This document shows, piece after piece, positions 34,341 to 45,800 of a DNA stretch of 64,000 nucleotides (its first letter is position 1; the number at the start of each line of letters is the position of its first letter). Source of the stretch: Thinopyrum elongatum (lineage: Eukaryota > Streptophyta > Magnoliopsida > Poales > Poaceae); contig CM022297.1 of NCBI GenBank assembly GCA_011799875.1, forward strand, positions 441,055,292-441,119,291. Direction: 5' to 3'. A program made the position numbers and the translations under genes. The notes beneath the pieces are model-generated. The model saw only the letters and a list, made by a program, of their open reading frames with translations. It was not told the origin of the DNA and made no database searches.

Positions 34341-34739
34341 ACGCAAGGCTCATCTCTTTTGCTGTACATGTTCAGTAGCATTGTGTACAATAACTGACAT
34401 GCATAGGAATAAAACATAGTGAGATTATGTAAGGAGTGCATGCACAAATCAAGAGTATGGTAGCAACCTGTGGATAGACCCAAAACCAATGATAGCAGGC
34501 AGATAATAGCTTCAGTTAAAAAATTACAGAGAATGGCTCCTTTAATGTTTGTTTCCCACCCAATATGAAATTCATAGTAGACACCCGAGATTAAGCAGAT
34601 AGTAGACAAATACTATTGATTGCTGCCCCAATATGTACCCCACAACCATTTAAAAACTCAAGTTTGAGCATTAGTTTGGACCTGACTCGGAGTCTAATCG
34701 GTGAACAGGACAATAAAGTAGCATGCCATATTAAGCGAT

Positions 34740-36980
34740 GCATAACGTAAGCAGACACGAAAGAGTGCGACCTCTCTTGTGGACACGTGTAGTCCTCAAG
34801 GTCATCTGCTCAGTTGATGATGGTAATGTCGTTGTCGTGGCTGCCGGCGGCAGGGAAGAAGATCTGAGGCGGCGAAAGATAGTTTGTAGGGCGGATCCCT
34901 GCTGTGGTGAACCCCTCTTTCGTTGGAGCAGCTGAGTTGGGGTGGACGACAGCACAGCAGGAGCGGCACAAACCACACAAGGTTTTCTTTGACACATATT
35001 TGTAACAGAAGTAATTTTGTAAGGGCTTGTTTGAATTGGAGGATTCTAACAATGCTGGGATAGGAAATACACAGGAATAGGATAGGAATGCACGTGCAAA
35101 ACAGAGAATTTAAAAACACAGGATTTCTGTCAATCTGGGTGTTTGGTTGACAAGAATTGGAAGATCACAGGAATGCAAAGCATGGTGAAATTAAGTCAAA
35201 CCACAAGAAAATGTACAGTTATAATGCTATTATGCTACTATCTCTTAGTCTTGTGCTTCATGAATAGGAATTTGAAAAGGAGGCCAAGTGGATATTAAAA
35301 TTCCTACGATTTTTCTTTGAAGGAGACACTAAAGGAACAAATCATACAGTTATCCTTTGCTCCATTCCTTTGAACCAAATGCATGAATAGTAGTACCATA
35401 GGAAACTTTCCAAATCCTATGTTTTTCCTTCTCTTTTCCTTTCAAGCAGTGGCGATTCTATAGGCAGGCTTGAACAGGCAAAAGCCTACACTCCATAAAT
35501 GTTTTTGTGCTACTTCTACTACTTTGGACCCAGGCCACTGCCCTACTAGCTGAACTCCCAGGCCCATCTACAAATGCACAACTCAAATGCGAAGAAATAA
35601 ATAATGATGGCTTTCGAGAGAGTCCATCACGGATAGCTAAGTTGCCTGGTACCTCACTGCTTGTCATATAGTAGGAGAAACTAATCGTATTTCACGTTAC
35701 TACGTGAGCTCAGTGGACAATATATATAACATGTAAAGTAAAAAAGCGATGCAACAAGTGTACAACCTCTTTGGCGAAGCCATGTAGATCTCAGCATCAT
35801 TGGGTTGGTCGCTGAGAATGCTGTGGCTGATGTGGCTGTCGAAGGAGGGGAATAAGATCTTAGGCGTCTGGAGATGGAGCCGAGGGTACTGCTCCACTGT
35901 GATGGAGAGTTTCATCGTTGGAGCAGCTCCGGTGAGTTGTACGACGACGAGGCTGAAGCAGGACAAGAGAGACAACGTAAACCTGAGTGGAATTCTAATA
36001 CCATCTCCAATAGATGATGTAAACTACATAAACACAAAGTGATAGATGTAAAATACATCAGCCGCTCATCTCTAAACTTAACTGTCGAAACTGAATTTAA
36101 CTGTTGAAACTGGATTTTGCTGTCGAAACTGAATTTTACTGTCAAAACTGAACGCACTAGTAGCAGAAAAGTAGTGCACTAATAGTTTTGCCCCCTTGAG
36201 CACTAGTGGCAGAGTAGCAGTGATCTAAATCGGTAGCCGCTCCGTCAGGGAATGTAGTACCCGAGAGCAGCCAGGGTAGCTGGTCATGGAGCAGCAGCAG
36301 CGCCCAGAGCAGCAGCGCGTGCGAGAGCCGGGGCAGCTGGTCGTGTAGCAGCATCTCTGGTAGCACCAGCAGGAGCTCGACCGACAGCCGTAGCTGCTAC
36401 TCGTGCAGCAGCAGCGCGAGCAAGAGTAGAGCAGCAGCGCAAGCAAGAGCAAGAGCAACAGCAACAGCGCAAGCAAGAGCAAGAGCAGACCAGGCAGGGG
36501 ACCGAGAGCAAGAGCAGTAGCACGAGCAAGAGCCGAAGCAGCAGCATTAGTGCCAGCGAGAGCCGGAGCAGCAGCAGCAGCTCCTAGTGATGTCGATGTC
36601 ACCGCCGAGGGAGAGACGTCGTGGAGTAAGTGGCCGGCGACGCCGCCGTAGATGGAGCCGAGCCATGCCAGCTCGGGATCGAGCACCGGCAGCACCGTGA
36701 GATCGAATCAAGAAGAAAATGCAGCGATTAGTGTAGAACCTCTTTGGTGGCGCCGATTAGGCCTCAGCTTCATCTGATGAATCGATGATGGTGCTGCTCT
36801 TCCGGTGGTGCAGGTGAAGACGGCAGTGTGGGAATGGAGGTGACGCGATAGACGAGGCGAACGTCGGGGCAGCTCATTGGAGGTGGAGGACGGGGTGGCT
36901 AAACCGGCGGGACGACGAGATCGACGATGGATCCTCATCCGATGCGGTGGATGAGGGACGTCGAGCTGTTGGGGTGGACG
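34740..36980 (-). repeat. Three homologous exon-like blocks about 1 kb apart
   Basis: Blocks at about 34760-34960, 35755-35960 and 36725-36975 share order and wording on the plus strand: an ACCTCTTTGG-like start, TCATC...GATGATGG, and, in the first two, CGTTGGAGCAGCT. On the minus strand two read AAPTKEGFTTA...IFFPAAGSH and AAPTMKLSITV...ILFPSFDSH. They look like repeated N-terminal exons of the CACTA accessory gene. A small unclassified insertion-like segment (about 35030-35440) separates the first two. Confidence 0.5.
36280..36590. repeat. AGCAGC-type low-complexity tract
   Basis: Imperfect GAGCAGCAGC and AGCAAGAGC repeats. Translation gives Leu/Ala/Ser/Cys-rich or Gln/Glu-rich runs in every frame. 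No gene is called. Confidence 0.7.
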
Positions 36981-37159
36981 ATGTCGTCGGGGAAGAGCCT
37001 CCGGCTGGGTGGCGGATGGAGGAGGGTGTGGGGCTTCGCGGGTTTTCGCGGCCTCGGTGTACGAATGGGGGGGGGGGGGGGGGATGTGAGGGGGGAACCA
37101 TGGCTTAGGGACGCGCTTGTCTGAAATGTGGGCTAAGTTACAAAAGTACCCCCACCAAT

Positions 37160-37480
37160 TTGAACTAAGCGGTTCTTTCGGTTCAAGGGTATCAAGGGAA
37201 TTTCACGTGTCGGGATTTCACAAGAGGTGGGAGTTTTCGCGCGCGTTGTAATTTTGGGATAGCAAGGCGCGGGTTGAGATGGAGGGAGTTTTCGGAGCAC
37301 AGCGAGACAATGAGATATCTTAAAATTTCGGGATAACAAGGCGCGGGTTGAAGAGGCGGGAGTTTCGCAGCACGATAGACAGAGATGCTAGCTTGAAATT
37401 TTGGCATAACAAGGCGCGGCTTGAAATTTGGGGAGAACAAGCTTAACGTGTACAAAAAAACAAAAACAAAAAAGACAATT
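37160..37480. repeat. Short tandem repeats of about 75-80 bp
   Basis: Three diverged copies of a unit containing GGGATAACAAGGCGCGGGTT, then GGGAGTTTTCG, at about 37249, 37322 and 37397. A reduced form (GGGACAACAAGCTTAATG) follows at about 37573. It may be the opposite subterminal region of the CACTA element, but that cannot be shown without the terminus. Confidence 0.55.
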
Positions 37481-38612
37481 CGCACCCCACTAGCTAGAGA
37501 GAGCCATGTCCCGTTTTACTATATTATTACTAGAAATGCCATTCTAAAACAACAACAAAAATAAAAAAAAAATCGGGACAACAAGCTTAATGTGTACAGT
37601 ACCAAATCAATTTGCACTTCCCTCCACAATAAAAAAACATTTCCTACTGTCTAGCATATGGACTAAATTTGAGTACATTTTCCCTATTTGAATGGGATTG
37701 TACTCGGGTTAGTTATACAACCATCTAAATATTATCTTCACAACACATGACATGAATATGAGAGTAGTAAATTCCCATATAAATATGAACTACATGTACA
37801 TACGATCTCGAATTCAAATATATGTATACATTTTATGTTGAATTCAAATCATAGTACACGTATGCTCTAGCTAGATGTTCAGAATCTAAACCATGTATGA
37901 TACTATGTACAATGTGTTTAACACACACACACACCATTTAGATATGTGCTGCGAAAGCCACCCATCATCTCCAATTTGAATAGTGTGTCCATGCATGGAT
38001 GCAATGTCGCCAAACGATGCCTGCCATCGGTATCTCAAATTCAAATCAGTTTGACCTTGTTCAAATTCAAAACCACACCACGCATATCTCGATTATATTC
38101 ATGCATGCATGGGTTTCAAACATCATGATCTCTTATTCAAATATTTGAATTCAACTTTACATTGATTATGACCTCACCAAGTCTTTTACACCCACACACT
38201 TATCTTCTCTTTATAGTTGTACCACTTACTTTCTGTCGTGCATGCATGCACACACACTACCATTCGGCATTATCCATCGCACACACGCAATCTTTTTCTT
38301 CAGGTCGGTCTCCCATGCATGCACACACACACACACCCTCTTCATCACTTCGGCCATTCTTTATCTCTCACATGCATGCACAATGATCGATGTTCCTCTA
38401 TGTGTGTATATATATAGTTAGGTCTTTCCCAGTTTTCCACACAAACCGATCGATCTATATCTCTAGTCAGGTCTCACCCTGCTCTTTCCCATGTACACAT
38501 CGATCAAATCTACCTCTCTATATAGGACTACACAGCTAATACATACACATTATCTATCCATCGTCTCCCTCTCATCATCCATGCCTTCCGCTTCATCTCT
38601 CAGACGTGCGCA
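37481..38612. other. AT-rich stretch with CA microsatellites
   Basis: No gene supported. Contains (CA)n runs near 37922 and 38322 and repeated GCATGCATGCACACAC words. Pyrimidine-rich segments at about 38400-38590 resemble promoter or leader DNA but lead to no ORF. Confidence 0.5.
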
Positions 38613-38798
38613 CAGTGGCGAAGACAAGGGGCAACAAGGGCCCTGGCCCCCCTAACATCACTGTATTGAGGCTAATATGAATGTGATCAGTATATCAATT
38701 GCTGGTAAAATGGTTTAAGTTTATGAATTGGCCCTCCCCATAAAGGATTAGAAATGCTTGGCCCCCTAGCTCATTTAATTTTCATGGCTCCGCCACTG
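38613..38798. mobile_element. hAT-type MITE
   Basis: Begins CAGTGGCGAAGAC and ends GGCTCCGCCACTG. The terminal CAGTGGCG inverted repeats are typical of small grass hAT elements. The 8-bp flanks (CGTGCGCA / CGCGCAAC in one alignment) are similar but not identical, so the target duplication has decayed. It is 186 bp and non-coding. Confidence 0.65.
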
Positions 38799-39186
38799 CG
38801 CGCAACCGCGCACGTTCTCGCCCCCTCTCTTTAAATATCAATCTCGCACTTGTGCACTCCTTCCCAGTCTCCCTCCAGTTGGCCCCTCACACCATCTTCC
38901 AATACCCCCCATATCCCAGTGCTTCTACGCTCGTAGAGCTCTTCCCTCTATCTGTCTCTATCGATATCTCGCATGGTCGACCCCTCCCCTCCCTTCTCGT
39001 ATATCACCCCGGCCCATGCACATACATGTACATATATAGGCCTCTCCTTCACACAAATTGCATTGACACGTATTCCCTCACCATATCTCAGTATCTCTCA
39101 CATACACGGACTACGTGTACGAAATAGAAGAGGTGCACACACACACTCATTCCCACATACAAATGCGCGGGTGCACGGTGGAGCAC
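38799..39186. other. Gene-free flank left of Copia D
   Basis: Pyrimidine- and CA-rich. The last ~55 bp (GTGCACACACACACTCATTC, GCGGGTGCACG) continue on the far side of Copia D (ATTTGTAC at 48446) and have a diverged second copy at 49245-49310. Copia D thus landed inside one copy of a dispersed repeat. Confidence 0.55.
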
Positions 39187-39994
39187 TGAAAGGATCGAGA
39201 AGAGGGGTCTAGAGGGGGGGGGGGATTCGACCCTCAACAAGCAAAAGTAGCAGTTTTTAAATTCTTCAAGTTGAGGTGGAGTTTTAGCAGAAGTTTAAGC
39301 ATTCACAATACATTTCAAGCAAGCATGGCAAGAGTATATGAGTAGCGGAAAGTAAAGCATGCAAGTTGCAAGAAACTAAAGGGATGGGATTGGTGTGTGC
39401 AAATGCAATTGGAGACACGGAGATTTTTGGCGTGTTCCGATAGGTGGTGCTATCGTACATCCACGTTGATGAAGACTTCAACCCACGAAGGGTAATGGTT
39501 GCACGAGTCCACGGAGGGCTCCACCCACGAAGGGTCCACGAAGAAGCAACCTTGTCTATCCCACCATGGCCATCGCCCACGAAGGACTTGCCTCACTCGG
39601 GTAGATCTTCACGAAGTAGGCGATCTCCTTGCCCTTACAAACTCCTTGGTTCAACTCCACAATCTTGTCGGAGGCTCCCAAGTGACACCTAACCAATCTA
39701 GGAGACACCACTCTCCAAAAGGTAATAAATGGTGTGTTGATGATGAACTCCTTCCTCTTGTGCTTCAAATGATAGTCTCCCCAACACTCAACTCTCTCTC
39801 ATAGATTTGGCTATGGTGGAAAGATGATTTGAGTGGAAAGCAACTTGGGGAAGGCTAGAGATCAAGATTCTTGTGGTTGGATTGGAATGTCTTGGTCTCA
39901 ACACATGAGTAGGTGGTTCTCTCTCAGAAAATGAGTAGTGGAAGTTTAGGCACGTTCTAATGGCTCTTTCTTGAATAGAGAAGGGGTGGAGGGG

Positions 39995-40002
39995 TATATA
40001 TA
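39995..40002 (-). promoter_or_regulatory. TATA box of Copia D 3' LTR
   Basis: TATATATA in the same GGCTATATATACCCCTCC context as the Copia A LTR, read on the minus strand. The dyad cluster begins about 43 bp upstream in transcription order. Confidence 0.65.
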
Positions 40003-40044
40003 GCCTCCACACAAAATCAAACCGTTACACACATTTGACCCAAC

Positions 40045-40503
40045 TCGGTCAGACCGAATAGAAGAACTCGGTGAGACCGATTCAGTTCAAAATGTGAACG
40101 TTAGGATTTTCGGTGGGACCGATATGATCAACTCGGTGGGACCGATGTGCTAGGGTTAGGGCAAAACCTCATCTCGGTGGGACCGATTGCATGAACTCGG
40201 TGAGACCGATTTCAGCAATGAGCAAACAGAGAATTGGTCAGGCAAACTCAGTGTGACCGGTTGCACATTTTGGTGAGACCGAAATAGTTGCAACAGGCAA
40301 CAGAGAGTTTGCAAGGCGAACTCGGTGAGACCGATCGCTCGTTTCGGTGAGACCGAAATGTTACGAAGGGAAACAGAGAGTTTGCATTGCCATCTCGGTG
40401 AGACCGAGATACCTATTGGTGAGACCGAACTGATTATGGTTTCTGGCAGTGGCTATGTCAAAGGAACTCGGTGGCGCCGGATAGATCAAATTGGTGGGGC
40501 CGA
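40045..40503 (-). promoter_or_regulatory. TCGGT-N3-ACCGA dyad cluster, Copia D 3' LTR
   Basis: About fifteen copies in 459 bp; at least nine are perfect, for example 40045-40057, 40068-40080, 40110-40122, 40133-40145, 40174-40186, 40197-40209, 40322-40334, 40344-40356 and 40395-40407. In the sense (minus) strand the spacer is mostly CTC or CCC. Several have longer arms (ATCTCGGTGAGACCGAGAT). Confidence 0.8.
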
Positions 40504-40878
40504 GTTTGACTTTAGGTTTAGGACATATATGGAATTGAGAAAGTGGTTGAGGGCTTTGGAGCATATCACTAAGCACTTTGAGCAAGTAGACCATTAAGCA
40601 ACACCTCATCCCCTTTTAATAGTATTGGCTTTTCCTATGGACTCAATGTGATCTTGGATCACTAAAATAGAAATGTAGAGTCTTGAGCTTGAAATGTGGA
40701 ATTGAGAAAGTGGTTGATTTTGAAGGGGTTCCACATCCTATTTTCCAGGCCACGCCATCGTTGAACTATCTGAAATATACTAGATGAAAATATTAGTCCA
40801 ACAAGAGATATGTTGACATTAATTACCAAAATCACCCAGGGAGAACTTGTGCTTTCATAGAGAGCACTTGTGCTTTCA

Positions 40879-40894
40879 ATCTCCCCCTTTTTGG
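40879..40894 (-). other. Copia D polypurine tract
   Basis: The minus strand reads CCAAAAAGGGGGAGAT directly before the 3' LTR: a standard Copia polypurine tract. Confidence 0.9.
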
Positions 40895-42808
40895 TAATTG
40901 ATGACAACATACATCAAAGCTTCAGATTAGGATATGAAAGGTAACAAGTAAAGCTTTGGAAGAACATGTAACATGCATAGGCTCCCCCCTACATGTATGG
41001 AATCATGTGAAGATAGAAAATAAGAACATGTGAATGCATAAGCATGTCAGAGCAAGCAATGAGTTACATGTATCTTGGCTATATGCATCAGAGCAAATGA
41101 TGTAGATATAGGGAATGTACCTTAATGTTCATGGGTCCTTCTTGCAAACAATATGTACATCAACAAGAGATCATCATGCACATGAGTGTGATGCATATAC
41201 TTACCTTGTGGTCTTGAGCTGGCTTTGGAAGAGATGACTCTGAGAAAACAGGGTTAGATAACACAGAAACACTACTAAACAAAGCAAGTTCAGAAAACCA
41301 CAAGAGTACCAAGACTGGGATGACATGTAGTAAGTGAGTACTTAGTACTCTATTTGGGTATAGACATGTCCCCAAAGATTAAAGATATGCAATGAATTCC
41401 AAAGATTTTCTTCCCTTAGATATGAACTCCCTCTCCCCCTGAATCTGATATTGGATAATGGGAGAAGGTAGGGTAAGAGAAAATCAGAGCAAAAATAAAA
41501 AATGAACATACATTAACATGTCTTTCCCCTCTTAAAGACATGTGACTTCTCTCCTCTATTGTTAATAAGCATCCGGAGATGTGCTTTTCTCTCCCATGTG
41601 ATAAGCTTTGATGTGCTCTCTCTCCCCCTTTGACATCAATTTCCAAGAAGGGTCTTCTGGAGCATGAGTCAAATAGGTTTGGTCCTTGAGTCACATTACA
41701 AAGAAGCATGTAGTTTAAGATGTGAGTAGAGGATAAGAATCATCGAGTGGAGCTAGAGAAGAAATGATGTTTGTAATGGCAAAAAGTTTTCTCAGTAGTG
41801 AAATCGGTAACGCCGATTCATTTTCATTGGTGACACCGAGTTGGCAGTGTCATAGATGATGCAAATCGGTCAGACCGGGTTAGTCCTTGTCGGTTGCACC
41901 GATGAACTATCTACAAGGTGTTCTTGTAGTTCGGTCTAGACGATTGGCGTGAATCGGTGAGGCCGAGTTCAGTACAGAGGAAAATTTTGTCACCTCAGCA
42001 CACTTGGCAAATAAGATCTCACAAAGATTTGCAGGGAATTAACTAAAGGATTTGCAATGAATTAGATGCAGAAAATGCAGAGAAAAATAAAAGAACGGAT
42101 CTAGATGAAGTTTTTTTTTGAAAAGGGGAACAAACAAGCAAGAAGCATATGCAAGAACACAAAGAAACAATAGAGAACTTCATCTATAAGGTGTCGGCGA
42201 CAAAGTCACCTATGTTAGAGTATATTGACTGAGGAGTCAAGTGATAACACTTGATCGTAGGTCATACTCATCGTTTGAGCTCAAAATGGGGTTACCATTT
42301 TTTGTTTAAGCATTTTGATGTATTCTCATCTTGTTGAGTTGCTTTGACATACCTTGGGTGGTGGTGTTGATCTTGATCATGTAGTCGAACTTGTGTTGGA
42401 TGCTCAAGGTTGATGTAGTTCATCAAGAGTTGGGAGCACAACTTCTAGTTTGAGTTCATCTTCCTACATGGGTTAGACTTGCAAGGAAGAGCACTTGTGT
42501 ATCCAAAATGACAATCATGAAACTTGATACCAAATGAAATTTGATATATAGAAATTGTCAAAGGATATGTTGAAAGGATTCATGCTTCCTTGTCTTCAAC
42601 CACCATATTGTAGAGACTTGGTGATGTAGAGATTGCTCAAGATGTGAGTGAGTTGCAATCCCATAGATTTGGGATTATCCAAGTACCTAAAAGGGTTAGA
42701 TAACATGCAAGGGTACAAGTATAGATCCAAGACAGATGATCATCATCGTAAGAGAAATATCAAGGATTAGTCAAAGGCTCATGCCTTGCATGTATCCACA
42801 TGGAGTCT
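40895..42808 (-). other. Copia D post-pol region
   Basis: About 1.9 kb without a supported ORF. At 41810-41965 there are six dyad-type motifs, one perfect (TCGGTTGCACCGA, about 41889) and the rest degenerate. Around 42200-42290 it matches diverged Copia A internal DNA (27340-27420). The long tail after pol is unusual for a minimal Copia element. Confidence 0.6.
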
Positions 42809-45800
42809 CTACTCCAAGTTTGAGGCATCAATGATGTTCAATTCACCTCTAAAACGACAAAATACTTTCTCATCAAGCGGTTTGGTGAATATATCCGCCA
42901 ATTGCTTATTGGTACGAACATGCTTAAGATCGATGTCTCCTTTAGCAACATGATCTTGAATGAAATGATGACGAACTTCAATATGCTTAGTTCGAGAATG
43001 TTGCATGGGATTGTGAGCAATCTTAATAGCACTTTCGTTATCACAAAGCAATGGAACATGTTTCACATATATCCCATAATCTTTAAGAGTTTGGGTCATC
43101 CAAAGTAATTGAGCACAACATGAACCGGCGGCAATGTATTCCGCTTCGGCGGTGGATAAGGATACCGAGTTTTGTTTCTTGGAGGACCAAGACACAAGAG
43201 ATCCACCAAGAAATTGACAAGTTCCCGAAGTGGACTTTCTATCAACCTTGTCACCGGCATAGTCCGAATCGGAGTAGCCAACAAGATCAAAAGAAGACCT
43301 TTTAGGATACCAAATGCCAAAGTTTGGTGTATGAATTAAGTATCTCACTATCCTTTTCACAGCCTTAAGATGACATTCCTTAGGGGCCGCTTGATATCGT
43401 GCACACATGCACACACTTAGCATAATATCAGGATGGGAGGCACATAGATATAACAATGAACCAATCATAGAGCGATAAACCTTTTGGTCAACCGGTTTGC
43501 CATCCTTTGTCAAGTCAAGATGTCCACTAGTAGTCATGGGTGTTTTCATACCTTTGCTCTCTTGGATGTTGAACTTCTTGAACAAGTCCTTGGTATACTT
43601 TGTTTGGGAAACAAAGGTACCCTCCTTAGTTTGCTTGATTTGCAAACCAAGAAAGAACTTGAGTTCACTCATCATAGACATCTCAAACTTCTCCGACATT
43701 AGCCTTCCAAACTTTTCACTAAAATGAGGGTTAGTCGAACCAAATATGATATCATCCACATAAATTTGGCACACAAATAATTCACCATTAACCCTTTTAG
43801 TAAAAAGTGTAGAATCAATTTTTCCAATCTCAAAGCCTTTTTCAATGAGAAATTTGGTCAAGCATTTATACCACACTCTAGGAGCTTGTTTAAGACCATA
43901 AAGAGCTTTGTGAAGTTTGTAAACATGATCGGGTTTCTTAGGATTAACAAAGCCGGGAGGTTGTTTAACATAAACTTCCTCCTCAATTTCACCATTTAGA
44001 AAAGCACTTTTAATGTCCATTTGGTATAATGTTATATCATGGTGATTGGCATAAGCAAGTAAGATGCGAATGGACTCAAGTCTAGCAACGGGGGCATATG
44101 TCTCACCATAGTCCATACCTTCGACTTGAGTGTAGCCTTGGGCGACAAGACGGGCCTTGTTGCGTACAACTTGTCCATCTTCATCTTGCTTATTCCGAAA
44201 CACCCATTTGGTTCCAATGACATTGTGCTTTTCATCGGGCTTTTCAACAAGCGTCCACACTTGATTCCTCTCGAAATTGTGTAGCTCTTCATGCATAGCG
44301 TTCACCCAATCCGGATCATCAAGAGCTTCTTCAACCTTCATAGGTTCAATGTTAGAAATGAATGAATAATGTTCACAAAAGTTAGCTAAACGAAACTTAG
44401 AGCAAGTAATTCTCCCGGTTTGAATATCATTGAAGATTTGTTCAATGGGATGATCTCTTGAAACTCTTGCTCTAACTCGCGAGAGCTTTTGTTTGGGTTG
44501 AGGTGGAACATCCTCTTCATCATCTTGTTCTTCCTCTTGTCTTTCTTCATTGTTGTTGGCGTTGATGTTCTCTTGTGGAGGTGGAGAAGGAGGTCGATGA
44601 GGTTCATCTTGATGTACTTCCTCGTTTCCTTCATCTTGACGTGTTCCACTTGTGGATGCCTCCAAGTCAACTTGTGGTTCACCTTGGCGTGAAGTTGAAG
44701 CTTCCAGTTGAGTGGACGAGGTACTCTCCTTCACCTCCGTTGGGCGAATCTTGCCAATAGACAAGTCTTGGATTGCTTCCGAAGGGTCTTTGTCTCCTAC
44801 ATCAATTGGCAATTGCTCTACTTGCGAGCCGTTAGATTCATCAAACTTCACATCTACCGTCTCTTCAACCTTTTGGGTGAAATTGTTGTAGACACGGTAT
44901 CCAACTTGGGGTTTAGGAGTAAATTTCGAACGATGATGCTTATCAAGAATATAGCATTTTGAGCCGAATACTCAAAAGTATCCAACTTGGGGTTTGTTAC
45001 CGGCGAGAAGCTCGTATGCCGTCTTGCCGAGTAGCTTGTGAAGATATAGACGATTTGTTGCATGACAAGCTGTCTCAACGGCTTCCGCCCAAAAGTGTTT
45101 TGGCGTCTTGTACTCATCAAGCATTGTTCTCGCCATCTCAATAAGAGTCCGGTTCTTCCTCTCAACAACTCCATTTTGTTGAGGTGTGTATGTAGCCGAG
45201 AACTCATGTGAAATCCCTTCTTCGTCAAGAAAGGTGTCCACATTGGCGTTCTTGAACTCCGTTCCGTTGTCGCTATGAACCTTCTTGATCTTCACTTCAA
45301 ATTGATTTTGGGCCTTCCTAGCAAAGTTCTTGAAGATCTTTTGGACCTGCGATTGATCATCAAGAAAGAACACCCACGTAAACCTTGAAAAGTCATCGAC
45401 AATGGCTAAACCGAACGAGTTACCACCGAGACTTTTGTAGGCGTTAGGACCAAAAAGATCCATATGAAGCAGCTCGAGCGGTCTTCTCGTGGTCATGATG
45501 TTTTTCATGGGGTGGCTTCCTCCAACCTGTTTTCCTGCTTGACAAGCACTGCATAGTCTATCCTTGTCAAATATAACATCTTTAACACTAAGGATATGAT
45601 CACCTTTAATAAGCTTATCAAGATTTCGCATGCCCACATGACCTAACCTTCTATGCCACAACCAACCTTTAGAAGATTTAGCAATTAAGCAGGTTCTAGG
45701 TCGAGCCTTTTTAGTGAAGTCAACAATGTATAGATCACCTCTACGTATACCGGTAAAGACCATATTATGATTATCTCTTCGAAACACTTGGCAATCTACT

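Larger units (their letters stand above)
29749..37480 (-). mobile_element. CACTA (En/Spm) element, right end not identified
   Basis: CACTACAAAAAAAAATACAC at 29749 is the terminal sequence of CACTA elements. TGT (29746-29748) is the potential 3-bp target duplication. Next come terminal-proximal direct repeats (AGTGTTCCATGACAATACC twice, CACTTCCATGA, CACTTCCGTGATGAT), a GGCCCAT-rich subterminal region, and a minus-strand accessory gene with duplicated exons. No transposase (TNP2-like) coding sequence was recognised. A partner TTGTAGTG terminus was not found before the next element, so the right boundary given is only the end of the last sequence that seems to belong. Confidence 0.65.
39187..40878 (-). 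repeat. Copia D 3' LTR
   Basis: 1692 bp. It differs from the 5' LTR by scattered substitutions, a duplicated ACTTGTGCTTTCA end (40846-40878), and a replaced patch at about 40688-40715. Adjacent on the inside is the purine tract. Confidence 0.92.

Noticed and set aside
35447..35540. Possible second hAT-like MITE (CAGTGGCGATTC...CAGGCCACTG)
   Set aside because: Terminal match is only about seven bases, there is no target duplication, and the sequence is too short to judge.
36225..36695. 156-codon Leu/Ala-rich minus-strand frame suggestive of a membrane protein
   Set aside because: Translation of an AGCAGC-type low-complexity tract; other frames are equally open.
37481..39186. Search for a CACTA right end (TTGTAGTG) and for tRNA, rRNA or microRNA genes
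   Set aside because: No convincing terminus or RNA gene was found by eye here or elsewhere in the window.
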